From: JAJEFO01 sp009843725
GTDB taxonomy: Bacteria; Pseudomonadota; Alphaproteobacteria; Rhodobacterales; Rhodobacteraceae
NCBI GenBank assembly: GCA_965243215.1
Contig: CBDEUJ010000004.1
Coordinates: 248,001-312,000, forward strand
Direction: 5' to 3'
Length of the DNA stretch: 64,000 nt
In this document: one piece after another, positions 36,157-44,253 of the stretch
Layout of the letters: each line of letters starts with the position of its first letter
How positions within the stretch are numbered: position 1 is the stretch's first letter
Notes under the pieces: generated by a model
Told to the model about the DNA's origin: nothing
The model's input: only the letters and a program-made list of their open reading frames with translations
The model's database searches: none
Position numbers and translations under genes: made by a program

Positions 36157-36226
36157 AGATAGTCAATAATAATATATTGTTTTTTATCAATATGTTATGT
36201 AATACATGTCATATTTTATAATTTTC

Positions 36227-36239
36227 TGGAAAAATTTCA
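36227..36239. promoter_or_regulatory. Second, imperfect IclR-like half-site pair near bhcR
   Basis: TGGAAAAATTTCA (36227-36239) repeats the TGGAA and TTTC half-sites with shorter spacing than the site at 36142. With its flanks it reads CTGGAAAAATTTCAG, an imperfect palindrome. It lies about 46 bases upstream of the bhcR ATG and could serve autoregulation. Confidence 0.35.
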
Positions 36240-36285
36240 GGAAGCTGCTATTTAGGTAACGAAAGGTGGCTGGCGGACAGGAGCA

Positions 36286-37107
36286 ATGGCTGCGGAAGAG
36301 GTCGCGAAGAGGCCGCGTGGTCGTCCCAGGAAGGATCCCTCCGAAAAGGAGGGGTCCACCGTTCTGGCGCTGGAACGCGGCCTGCAGATCCTGTCAATTC
36401 TGGCACGCGAGGGCCGCGCGTCACTCACCGAGATCGCGATGCGTGCAGGCATGCCTCCCTCTACCGCGCACCGGTTGATGATGACCCTGCAGCACCATCG
36501 CTACGCCGACCATTACGAAGGCACGCAGGACTGGATGATCGGTGTCGAGGCGTTCCGGATAGGTGCGGGCTTTCTGAACCGCATCAACGTCATCGAAGCT
36601 GCCCAGCCGACAATGCAGCGCTTGGTGACAGAGACCGGCGAAACGGCGAACCTCGCGATAGCGGACGCCGGCGATGTCATCTTCGTCAGCCAAGTCGAGA
36701 CCTCCAATCCGATCCGTGCTTTCTTCCGTCTTGGCACTAGGTCTCGAATGCATGCGTCCGCCGTCGGCAAGGCGCTGCTCGCCCAGGTCACGCAGGAAGA
36801 GGTCGAAGCGATGCTGCAAAAGAAGGGCTTGCCGGAGTTCACCGCGAATACGATCACCAGCCCCGACCGCCTGTTCGCCGAGCTCGAGTCCATCCGAAAG
36901 CAGGGCTGGTCCTTCGACGACGAAGAGCGCTACGCGGGCATGCGCTGCGTGGCCGCGCCGGTGTTCGACACCCGGCGCAAGGCGATCGCGGCCATTTCCG
37001 TCTCCGGACCCTCCGCGCGGTTTACCGATCGGAAAGTCGCGGACTTCAGCGCAACTATCCGACGCTCGGCCGCGGACCTCACCAGCGCGATCGGCGGGAT
37101 CGAATGA
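36286..37107 (+). CDS. bhcR: IclR-family regulator of the beta-hydroxyaspartate cycle
   Basis: The 273-residue product begins with a basic AT-hook-like tail (KRPRGRPRKDP), followed by an IclR winged helix (TVLALERGLQILSILAREGR, SLTEIAMRAGMPPSTAHRL) and an effector domain (residues about 95-270) with HASAVGKALLAQ, the MQKKGLPEFT-type helix and YAGMRCVAAPVFD. BhcR of Paracoccus responds to glyoxylate. Here it is divergent from bhcA, as in known bhc loci, which supports the symbol. AGGAG lies just before the ATG. Confidence 0.9.
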   Translation: MAAEEVAKRPRGRPRKDPSEKEGSTVLALERGLQILSILAREGRASLTEIAMRAGMPPSTAHRLMMTLQHHRYADHYEGTQDWMIGVEAFRIGAGFLNRINVIEAAQPTMQRLVTETGETANLAIADAGDVIFVSQVETSNPIRAFFRLGTRSRMHASAVGKALLAQVTQEEVEAMLQKKGLPEFTANTITSPDRLFAELESIRKQGWSFDDEERYAGMRCVAAPVFDTRRKAIAAISVSGPSARFTDRKVADFSATIRRSAADLTSAIGGIE

Positions 37108-37591
37108 TGTGATTCGGTGGACCGGACGAGCGGCAGTGGTAAGGTCGGAAAGGTGACGCGAGACGCTGGGAGACAACAGTTCGATCAGGGCCTCCGGCGG
37201 CAACAACCGAGGTACGCCGCTGCCGAGCACCAGAGCGCCGCGGTCGCTTCCACCGTGGTGACACTGTCATGAACGCCCGACGACGCCCCGGGCTGGGAAC
37301 GCCGTGCCATGCGGGCGAAGATCAGCCGGCTCGGCTTGGCACCCGTTACAGCTCCGAAACGGCCCTGTCAGGCACCGCCTGATGGTCCAGGACGTGCGCG
37401 GCCAAGTCGCTTCCAAGCCGTCCGCGCAATCGCCCATACGACCAAGTGCGAACGGCCGCATACCGGGATCGCCTATGGTGCCGGTGTTGATGCGCGGACC
37501 TTGTGCGGCCGGACAAGGCGCTGAAGCTGTCGGTCGCCAGACATTTCGCCGGCAGCTCAGTTTCCCCGGCACTTCCTTCAGGCATCGGCAC
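37108..37591. other. Intergenic region between bhcR and the HAD hydrolase gene
   Basis: No gene is recognised in these 484 bases. Several short overlapping frames on both strands show no family resemblance. The two flanking genes are convergent, so no promoter is required here. Confidence 0.4.
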
Positions 37592-38497
37592 TCAGATCTT
37601 GACGCATTCGAAATCAGGCACAATTCCTGACGCTGCCAGAAACGGGCGAATGGATGTGCCCGCAAACAGCCCGCCGCCCTTGACAAGAACCGTCCGGACA
37701 CCTGCAGCGGACCCGCCCAGAATGTCTGTGTGCAGCGTGTCGCCTACCATCAGGATCCGATCCCATGCAATTCCATCGAGTTTCGAGAGCGCATCCGAAA
37801 AGGCATCCCTGTACGGCTTTCCAAAAAACTCCGGCATCAGGCCCAAACGATCTGCCAAACCGTGCCCGTAATATCCTGGCTCCTTGCTCAGACCCTCTTG
37901 CCTGGGAGCAGCCAGGTCAGGATTGGCGACCACGAGCGGTTTGGGATGAGCGCGCAATTCCGCTTCCAAGGCGTCAAGCGTTCCGCCATCAAGGTTGGCG
38001 CTCGAGAGCAAAAGGAGTCCGTCCACGTCCGTCGGTGACGTCGCATCCCAGCGCACCAAATCAGCATCGAAGTCCTCGAAACCGTCATCGCAGGCGGCGA
38101 TTGCGCCCCAACGCTTGACCGAAGAAACGCCGTTCAGGCGTCGCGCGCAGACATCCCTGCTGGAAACAATCTCTTCCGGCGCAAAATCAAACCCGAGCCG
38201 ATGATATCGTTCGACAGTTGCACGATGCGCTTGGCTCGCCGCATTGGTCAATACGATCAGGCGTTTCCCCATGGAGCGAAGGACCGCGAGACACTCCCGG
38301 GCACCGGGGATCGGCTTGTCGCCGACATTGAGAACGCCAAAACTGTCCAGAAGCGCGGCGTCGAACTGGTCGGCAATCTCTACGAGACCGGAGCACTCCC
38401 GGGATTCGCGAGGAAAATCGGCGCGCGGCAGTCGGTGCCGCACCTCCTCATAACGCCTGAAAACGCCTTCAACGTTCCGCACAAATTGATACGCCAT
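37592..38497 (-). CDS. HAD-superfamily subclass IIA hydrolase (NagD/phosphoglycolate phosphatase-like)
   Basis: The 301-residue product has the HAD motifs: LLDSFGVLNVGDKPIPGA (nucleophile Asp in LDSFG), LIVLTNAAS, FFGKPYRDAF with the Lys, and ILMVGDTLHTDILGG. The cap between motifs II and III is the IIA type of NagD, phosphoglycolate and pyridoxal phosphatases. The ATG at 38497 gives a normal IIA length; the longer frame to 38623 lacks support. It lies between the bhc locus (convergent to bhcR) and the SDR-SIS-G1PDH operon, same strand as the latter but 480 bases away. A phosphoglycolate phosphatase would feed glycolate to the neighbouring bhc locus; a sugar phosphate phosphatase would fit the other neighbour. 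Confidence 0.8.
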   Translation of the reverse strand: MAYQFVRNVEGVFRRYEEVRHRLPRADFPRESRECSGLVEIADQFDAALLDSFGVLNVGDKPIPGARECLAVLRSMGKRLIVLTNAASQAHRATVERYHRLGFDFAPEEIVSSRDVCARRLNGVSSVKRWGAIAACDDGFEDFDADLVRWDATSPTDVDGLLLLSSANLDGGTLDALEAELRAHPKPLVVANPDLAAPRQEGLSKEPGYYGHGLADRLGLMPEFFGKPYRDAFSDALSKLDGIAWDRILMVGDTLHTDILGGSAAGVRTVLVKGGGLFAGTSIRPFLAASGIVPDFECVKI

Positions 38498-38976
38498 CCT
38501 ATCAGACCCGCTCGCAGAAATCTGGCATGGTCCCGGGCCAAATGCCGCGCTGCGGGACCGTGCCGTCTGCGCTACCGATCGCGGACCACCGAACCGGATG
38601 CCTCGAATGGCCGCTTCCGGCAATGTCGGGGTCGTGGAAATTTCCGGTTACAGAATCGCCGCGAACGCGAAGACAACGATCGCACACAAGGCCGTGTCCT
38701 GTGCGCACCAGCGACCGGTCGGCATGCGGCACTTGAATCTGCGGTCGCAGGCTGGACGCCATCAACTGCACGCGCTGATGATGCGAGCCGCAAATCAACT
38801 TTGTTTTTCGCGAAGAACGTGCGAGGACGAGCGAGTGGCCTACCAGTCCGGAATGGTCGGTCATGGCCCGCACCCGCGAATTCTGCGTTGCTGCGCATCG
38901 GGTTTGGCAACCGACAAGTCCTGAGATGCCCTTCCGTCAGGTGACAAGAGCATCATTGTCGACTTGCCCAGTACGC
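38498..38976. other. Intergenic region between the HAD hydrolase and SDR genes
   Basis: I see no convincing gene in these 479 bases. Frames on both strands lack recognisable domains. It should carry a terminator for the SDR operon or a promoter for the HAD gene, but I cannot point to either. Confidence 0.35.
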
Positions 38977-39741
38977 TCATACGCTCGAATATCCCCCGTC
39001 GATCATCATCAAGGCTCCGTTCACGAGGTTCGAGGCAGGAGACGCAAGGTAGAGTGCCATGTCCGCGACCTCCACCGGCTCGCCGAAACGACCGAGCGGC
39101 GTTGCAGCCTTCATTGGCCCGGATTTCTCGGTTGGGCTCCAGATCTTCCTGCCCATCTCCGTCAAGACAACGGTCGGACAGATCGCGTTGACCTGGATGT
39201 TGTGCGGCGCCAGTTCCGTCATAAGCGACTTGGTCAGCGCGTTCAGTCCACCTTTGGACGCGGCATAGGCCGCATGATCCTGCAAGGCTATGACGCCCGT
39301 CTGCGAAGAGATGTTGACAATCTTGCCGGACTTGGCGGCAATCATCGCCGGCGCAAACCCGCGCGCCAGAAGAAACGGCGCCCTCAGGTTCACTGCCATC
39401 GTCCGGTCCCAGTCCGCGACCGAACAGGCGACAACCGGGGCGACGCGCGCGATCCCGGCGCTGTTGACGAGAATGTCTACACGTGGGTGGGCCGCGAGCA
39501 CGTCGGCCACCAGCGCTTCGCATCCATCGGCTGTGGCGATGTCCGCCTGAACGGTCTCGCAGCCTTCGCCGATTCGGGCCGCGAGTGCGTCCAGCCTTGA
39601 CCGGGAACGGCCCGTGGCGATGACATGGGCTCCGGCCTCGGCAAACACTCTCGCGATTTCGGAGCCGATTCCTGACGATGCCCCGGTCACGAGCGCGACC
39701 TTGTCGGCAATGGAGAATCTCTCGTTCAGGGACATGGTCAT
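38977..39741 (-). CDS. Short-chain dehydrogenase/reductase (SDR)
   Basis: The 254-residue product is a classical SDR: cofactor loop TGASSGIGSEIARVF (residues about 19-33), NSAGIARVAPV, catalytic Ser in NISSQTGVIALQ, and YAASKGGLNAL with the Tyr and Lys, ending in MMIDGGYSSV. Such enzymes oxidise or reduce polyols and sugar alcohols with NAD(P). The ATG at 39741 overlaps the stop of the SIS gene; a second ATG at 39735 is possible. It is the fourth gene of an overlapping operon (ATPase, G1PDH-like, SIS, SDR), so it probably acts on the imported carbohydrate. Confidence 0.88.
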   Translation of the reverse strand: MTMSLNERFSIADKVALVTGASSGIGSEIARVFAEAGAHVIATGRSRSRLDALAARIGEGCETVQADIATADGCEALVADVLAAHPRVDILVNSAGIARVAPVVACSVADWDRTMAVNLRAPFLLARGFAPAMIAAKSGKIVNISSQTGVIALQDHAAYAASKGGLNALTKSLMTELAPHNIQVNAICPTVVLTEMGRKIWSPTEKSGPMKAATPLGRFGEPVEVADMALYLASPASNLVNGALMMIDGGYSSV

Positions 39742-40295
39742 TCAAGATTGGTGTGATTGGCGCGCATTTCCGCGGGAGTCAGGCCTGCGGCATCACGAAG
39801 CTCCAGAACAAGAAGCTCGAAGAACAGGAACTGGACGACTTCGAAGAGCGAGCCCATCGGAAGGATCGAACTTGCGCCAGCCTGGTCACGCGCCATCGTC
39901 TGCGCCGGAACGTGGATCACGTGATCAGCCATTTGCGGCACGGCTCCGTTCGGCTCTGCCGTGATGCACATGGTCTCAGCCCCCGCGTCATGCGCGACAC
40001 GCACCAGCCCAAGGACCGTCGAAAACTGCCCCGGGCCGGCGCTCACGATCAGCAGGTCCTCATTGGTCAGCGGTGGCGTCGTCATGTCGCCCACGACATG
40101 AACGTCAAGCCCGAGGTGGAACAAACGCATGCAAAGCGCCTTCATCATAAGGCCTTCTCGGCCAACACCGTAGACCGCGATCTTTCTGGCGCGGCGTATC
40201 GGCTCCAGCATCGCGTCGATTTGCGTGGGAACCGTCGCGTCCAGAACCTGCTCAACTTCGGCCAGCGCACGGCCAACCATGCCTTTCGGAATCAT
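39738..40295 (-). CDS. SIS-domain sugar phosphate isomerase-like protein
   Basis: The 185-residue single-domain SIS protein contains KIAVYGVGREGLMMKALCMR (phosphosugar loop), DVHVVGDMTTPPLTNEDLLI, SAGPGQFSTVLGLVRVAHDA and the C-terminal MGSLFEVVQFLFFELLV helix. Size and layout resemble 6-phospho-3-hexuloisomerase. Its substrate here is unknown but should be a keto- or aldo-sugar phosphate in the pathway of this locus. Both ends overlap neighbouring genes by four bases, so translation is coupled. Confidence 0.85.
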   Translation of the reverse strand: MIPKGMVGRALAEVEQVLDATVPTQIDAMLEPIRRARKIAVYGVGREGLMMKALCMRLFHLGLDVHVVGDMTTPPLTNEDLLIVSAGPGQFSTVLGLVRVAHDAGAETMCITAEPNGAVPQMADHVIHVPAQTMARDQAGASSILPMGSLFEVVQFLFFELLVLELRDAAGLTPAEMRANHTNLE

Positions 40296-41668
40296 TTGCG
40301 CACCTCCAGTGCCGATACGCCCGCAAGACGCGGAACGACGGACGCGATAGCCGCTTCCGTCGATCCGATGTCGTGCAGGAAGTCGAAAATCGTGTAGCGC
40401 CGACGAATGAATGCTGCCGCCCGCACGGTTTCCAATAGGTGACGAGGCGAAACGCCAATCTCCGCGGCAGAGACGGGCGCGCCGGCCCGCCTAAGTTTCG
40501 AAACCATGTCCTCGCGGCGGACAAGTTGCGTTTCGAGACGTTTTCGCACAGCTCGCCAGTTCGAGCGCAGGCGGTTCAGCCTGATCTCGTGGATGTCACG
40601 TTCAACGTGCTTCGCTCGCAACTCGATTCGCGCCATTGCCGCTGTTCGAGGTTCGTGGATGGCGCGGGCCAGTTCCGCTTCGCGGGCGTCGAGGCCGGGC
40701 GCAGCGTCAAGCGTGGCGGGGACGTCGAATCCGTCGAAGTCCTGTTCCAGTATCCAGTCAAACAGCGCAAGGGAGGCAACGCAGCCGACGGCGACAGCGG
40801 CGCCGTGCGGGACCTTGCGCCCGTTGTGCTCAAGCCCCTGCATCTCCCAGAGGTGAGCGATCTGGTGCTCAGCTCCCGATGCCGGGCGTGAACTTCCATG
40901 CGCCTCCATGGCGAAGCCGACCGCCGTCAGTCCTGTGAAAAGCCGCGCAATCGCATCCTTGTCGCCGGAGGCGATGCCTTCAGGGCCTTCAAGCCAGACG
41001 GCGAGGTCCTCCTGAACGAGAGACCAGGCCAACTCGTCGATCGGCTCGGCGCCCATTGTTTCGGCAAGGATCCAGTCGCCGCCCGCAGGGACCTTTCCAG
41101 CCAGGTCGCCGTAGCCCCAGGCGTTCATTTCAGGTGGAGCGGCGGTTATCACGTCCAGATCCGCAATCATCGCGACAGGCGCACGGGTCGGGATCGTCAC
41201 CTTGAACCCGTCCCGGGCCAGAGACGCGCCCGCGCTCGTGTAGCCGTCCATGGACGCTGCGGTTGCCACCGCCATGTAGCGACGATCGGTCCTGAAGGCA
41301 GCATACTTGACACAGTCGTTGATCACGCCGGAGCCGACGGAAACCGGAAAGATCCCTGAATCCGCGGCCAGCGTTGCCCGAATCGGCTCCGCTTCTCCAA
41401 CCGAGGCGACAGGCAGGGGGTCGGCGGGCAAGATCAGGGTATCTGCCGAGAATCCCTCATCGCGCAACGCTGCCACGACGGCCGGGCCCGCCGCATCGAA
41501 CCCCCGGGCGTCGGCGACGACAAGCGCCTTCGGCGACGATGTGACTTTCCTGGCGACGACCCCGACATCGGACAGCAGCCCTTGACCGATCCTCACCTCG
41601 TTCGTGACGCTGGATCGCTCCACGGCCAGCCTGATCAGGCTGTCAAGCTTCGACTTCCAGGTGATCAT
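40292..41668 (-). CDS. sn-Glycerol-1-phosphate dehydrogenase-like enzyme (AraM/EgsA family)
   Basis: The 458-residue product belongs to the NAD-dependent, metal-binding dehydroquinate synthase/G1PDH group: VSVGSGVINDCVKYAAFRTD for nucleotide binding, VATAASMDGYTSAGASL, GYGDLAGKVPAGGDWILAE, then metal-ligand histidines in HGSSRPASGAEHQIAHLWE and HGAAVAVGC. AraM-type enzymes interconvert dihydroxyacetone phosphate and sn-glycerol-1-phosphate. In this catabolic operon it more likely oxidises an alditol phosphate or glycerol-1-phosphate derived from the imported compound. A basic C-terminal domain of about 100 residues follows. It overlaps both the ATPase and SIS genes. Confidence 0.82.
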   Translation of the reverse strand: MITWKSKLDSLIRLAVERSSVTNEVRIGQGLLSDVGVVARKVTSSPKALVVADARGFDAAGPAVVAALRDEGFSADTLILPADPLPVASVGEAEPIRATLAADSGIFPVSVGSGVINDCVKYAAFRTDRRYMAVATAASMDGYTSAGASLARDGFKVTIPTRAPVAMIADLDVITAAPPEMNAWGYGDLAGKVPAGGDWILAETMGAEPIDELAWSLVQEDLAVWLEGPEGIASGDKDAIARLFTGLTAVGFAMEAHGSSRPASGAEHQIAHLWEMQGLEHNGRKVPHGAAVAVGCVASLALFDWILEQDFDGFDVPATLDAAPGLDAREAELARAIHEPRTAAMARIELRAKHVERDIHEIRLNRLRSNWRAVRKRLETQLVRREDMVSKLRRAGAPVSAAEIGVSPRHLLETVRAAAFIRRRYTIFDFLHDIGSTEAAIASVVPRLAGVSALEVRK

Positions 41669-42696
41669 TCGGCGGGTCCTCCGTCCCGGATCGACTGTCC
41701 GTCGGCCCCGAACAGGTGGATGCGGTGTTCTGGAAGCGTGAGCTGAAGCACTTCGCCGGGCTCATGCCTGTCTTCGCCTTCCGTCTTGACCACGACCTGG
41801 GCGCCGTCTTCCGTTCGGACGTACAGGTAGCACTCGCCGCCGAGCTGCTCCTTTACCCGAATTTCGGCTTTTGGGCCCGATTCGCCGATCCCGACGTGTT
41901 CAGGACGGATTCCGACCCGGGCCGCGCCGGCTGGCGGTTTGATCGCCCGGCCCAGGCTGCTTTCGGCGTCCAGGATGTTCATCGCCGGGGAGCCGATGAA
42001 GCCCGCAACGAATTCAGTGGCCGGGGCGTGGTAGAGATCCATCGGGCTTCCAACCTGTTCAATCCTGCCCTCGTTCAGGACCACAATCCGGTCAGCCATG
42101 GTCATGGCCTCGACCTGGTCGTGCGTCACATAGATCATTGTTGCACCAAGTTCCTTGTGGAGGGCCTCCAGCTCGATCCGCATTTGCACGCGGAGTTTCG
42201 CGTCCAGGTTCGAAAGCGGTTCATCGAACAGGAAAACCTTGGGGTTGCGCACGATGGATCGACCGATTGCGACGCGCTGGCGCTGTCCGCCGGACAGCTG
42301 CGCTGGCTTCCGGTCGAGCTGGTCGGCAAGCTGAAGAATCCGCGCCGCCTCTTCGACCCGCCTGATTCGTTCGGGCAGCGGCACGCCGTTGACCTTCATC
42401 CCGAATTCCATGTTCGCGCGCACCGTCATGTGGGGATACAGCGCATATGACTGGAACACCATCGAGACCTCCCGGTCCGCCGGTTCAAGTTCCGTAACGT
42501 CGGTGCCGCCGATCATGATCGTTCCGACGTCGACCGATTCCAGCCCGGCGATGGATCGAAGGAGGGTCGACTTGCCGCAGCCCGACGGCCCGACGAAGAC
42601 CACGAAGGACCCTTCCTCTATGTCAAGCGACACGTTCCGCAACGCCGTTATGGAACCGAAGTCCTTTGCTATGTTCGTCAGCTTGACCGTGGCCAC
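41665..42696 (-). CDS. ABC transporter ATPase (UgpC/MalK type)
   Basis: The 343-residue product has all ATPase motifs: Walker A GPSGCGKSTLLRSIAGLE, Q-loop VFQSYALYPHMTV, signature LSGGQRQRVAIGRS, Walker B VFLFDEPLSNLD and the switch YVTHDQVEAMTMADR, then a C-terminal TOBE-like domain (VGIRPEHVGIG). It energises the importer whose binding protein and permeases are encoded divergently at 42834-45946. The GTG at 42696 is chosen because GGGAGG lies upstream and homologues begin with MATVKL-like sequence; an ATG at 42717 is the alternative. It starts a four-gene overlapping operon. Confidence 0.92.
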   Translation of the reverse strand: MATVKLTNIAKDFGSITALRNVSLDIEEGSFVVFVGPSGCGKSTLLRSIAGLESVDVGTIMIGGTDVTELEPADREVSMVFQSYALYPHMTVRANMEFGMKVNGVPLPERIRRVEEAARILQLADQLDRKPAQLSGGQRQRVAIGRSIVRNPKVFLFDEPLSNLDAKLRVQMRIELEALHKELGATMIYVTHDQVEAMTMADRIVVLNEGRIEQVGSPMDLYHAPATEFVAGFIGSPAMNILDAESSLGRAIKPPAGAARVGIRPEHVGIGESGPKAEIRVKEQLGGECYLYVRTEDGAQVVVKTEGEDRHEPGEVLQLTLPEHRIHLFGADGQSIRDGGPAE

Positions 42697-42778
42697 GGCA
42701 TTGGTCCTCCCCAGCATTCCGTCAGTGGCGCAAGCAGCGGTGATGGAATTTTCATGTTGACTTGCGTTGCAGGTTTAT

Positions 42779-42802
42779 ATTTGTATTGTACGCAATACAA
42801 AT
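42779..42802. promoter_or_regulatory. Perfect palindromic operator between the divergent carbohydrate operons
   Basis: ATTTGTATTG (42779-42788) and CAATACAAAT (42793-42802) are perfect ten-base inverted arms around TACG. The site sits in the 137-base gap between the ATPase gene and the binding-protein gene. TTGCGT (about 42762) and TATTGT (about 42784) could be the -35 and -10 of the rightward promoter, so binding would block it. The SorC regulator encoded at 45959 is the likely partner. Confidence 0.6.
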
Positions 42803-42833
42803 GTATGTCAACCTGTTCTCCATGGAGGAAACG

Positions 42834-44174
42834 ATGAAACGGATTCAAGTCTTGGCGTCGGCCGCTGTGGCCGCAACGCTCGCGACCGGTGCACTGGCTG
42901 ACAGCCATGCCTGGAGCCTCAAGAGGGCGGCGGAGCCATATGCCGGAACCACGATCGACGTGGTTTTCCTGCTCCGACCGGGATACGAGGCAATCGAGGC
43001 CATGCTGCCGGCCTTCGAGGAAGAGACCGGCATCAAGGTCAACATCATCAAGCATCCCTACGAGAACGCGCTTGGCGAGCAGGTTCGCGATTTCGTCGCC
43101 GGCGGAGACCTCGACATCGCGCTCATCGACCTTGTCTGGATCGGCAACTTTGCCGAGAACGAGTGGATCTTGCCGATCGAGGAGTTCACGTCGAATCCGG
43201 ACCTCGTCGACCCGGACCTCGACATCGACGACTTCTTCCCTCTCGTGCTGAACGCCTTTGGAGGCTGGAACGGCGTGGTCTACGGCCTTCCCTTCGACAA
43301 CTATTCGGGGCTTCTGTTCTACAACAAGTGCATGCTGGAAGCCGCAGGCTTCGACGGCCCGCCCGCGACCTGGCAGGAATTGAAGGACGTCTACGGCCCG
43401 GCGCTGACGAAGGACGGGAAGTACGCCTTCGCGCTGCAATCGAAGCGGAACGAAACGCAGTCGGCCGACAGTTTCGCACGTGTCATCTGGCCTTTCGGGG
43501 GCTCTTTCCTGGACGAGAACTTCAGGTCGAACCTCTTGAGCGAGGAAAGCCAGGCCGGTCTCAAGTTCCGCCAGGACCTGATGCAGTACATGCCTGACGG
43601 GATCGTCGCGTACGACCATGCCGAAACGGTCAACGCGTTCGCCCAGGGCGACGTGGCGATGATCACGGAGTGGTCGGCCTTCTACTCGACCGTCGTCTCG
43701 CCGGACACCTCCAAGGTGGCGGACTGCGTCGCGATCGCGCCCGAGCCTACGGGCCCGGCCGGACGGAAGCCGGCGCTCGGCGGATTCTCTCTCGCTGTCG
43801 CCTCGCAGGCCGATGACGACGAGAAAGCCGCCTCCTGGCTGTTCATCCAGTGGGCCACGTCGAAGGCCAACGCCGGCGAATACCTGCAGCGCGGTGGCGT
43901 CCCGGCGCGGCACTCGGCCTACGCGGACCCGGCGCTGGTCGAGACCTTCAAGTTCATCCCGGCTCTCGTCGAGTCCTGGCAGGACGGCGTTCCGGAATTC
44001 CGCCCCCGCTTCGCGGAATGGCCGGAAATCACCGAGATCGTGCAGGAATGGGGTTCCAAGATCATGCTTGGCGAGGTCTCGACCGAAGAGGGTGCCAGAA
44101 TCCTCGGCGAGCGCATGGAAGCGGTTCTCGAGGAGGCTGGCTACTATAGTGGAGACAAGCCTCTGGCACAGTAG
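42834..44174 (+). CDS. ABC transporter substrate-binding protein (family 1, carbohydrate/polyol)
   Basis: The 446-residue product has a signal peptide (MKRIQVLASAAVAATLATGA then LADSH) and a family 1 sugar-binding fold: LLRPGYEAIEAMLPAFEEET at the start, DIALIDLVWIGNFAENEWIL, YGLPFDNYSGLLFYN and GDVAMITEWSAFYSTVV. It captures the substrate in the periplasm. The ATG at 42834 follows GGAGGA; the frame is open 24 codons further but that runs into the promoter/operator. Downstream are a strong stem-loop and the permease genes. Confidence 0.92.
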   Translation: MKRIQVLASAAVAATLATGALADSHAWSLKRAAEPYAGTTIDVVFLLRPGYEAIEAMLPAFEEETGIKVNIIKHPYENALGEQVRDFVAGGDLDIALIDLVWIGNFAENEWILPIEEFTSNPDLVDPDLDIDDFFPLVLNAFGGWNGVVYGLPFDNYSGLLFYNKCMLEAAGFDGPPATWQELKDVYGPALTKDGKYAFALQSKRNETQSADSFARVIWPFGGSFLDENFRSNLLSEESQAGLKFRQDLMQYMPDGIVAYDHAETVNAFAQGDVAMITEWSAFYSTVVSPDTSKVADCVAIAPEPTGPAGRKPALGGFSLAVASQADDDEKAASWLFIQWATSKANAGEYLQRGGVPARHSAYADPALVETFKFIPALVESWQDGVPEFRPRFAEWPEITEIVQEWGSKIMLGEVSTEEGARILGERMEAVLEEAGYYSGDKPLAQ

Positions 44175-44194
44175 TATCAATGCCTTGACTCGGA

Positions 44195-44224
44195 CGGCGA
44201 GGCCGCTCAGGAGCGGCCTCGCCG
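44195..44224 (+). terminator. Strong stem-loop after the binding-protein gene
   Basis: CGGCGAGGCCGCT (44195-44207) pairs perfectly with AGCGGCCTCGCCG (44212-44224), 13 pairs around a four-base CAGG loop. ATTGTT follows, which is only weakly U-rich. It starts 20 bases after the binding-protein stop and 30 bases before the first permease, and would favour high binding-protein levels with reduced permease expression. Confidence 0.55.
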
Positions 44225-44253
44225 ATTGTTAAGCGGACCCGGAACGGAGCACA

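Noticed and set aside
42678..44180. 500-codon minus-strand frame opposite the ABC binding-protein gene
   Set aside because: It is antisense to a clear binding protein with signal peptide and ribosome site; its translation is rich in Arg, Asp and His with no domain, as expected for shadows in GC-rich DNA.
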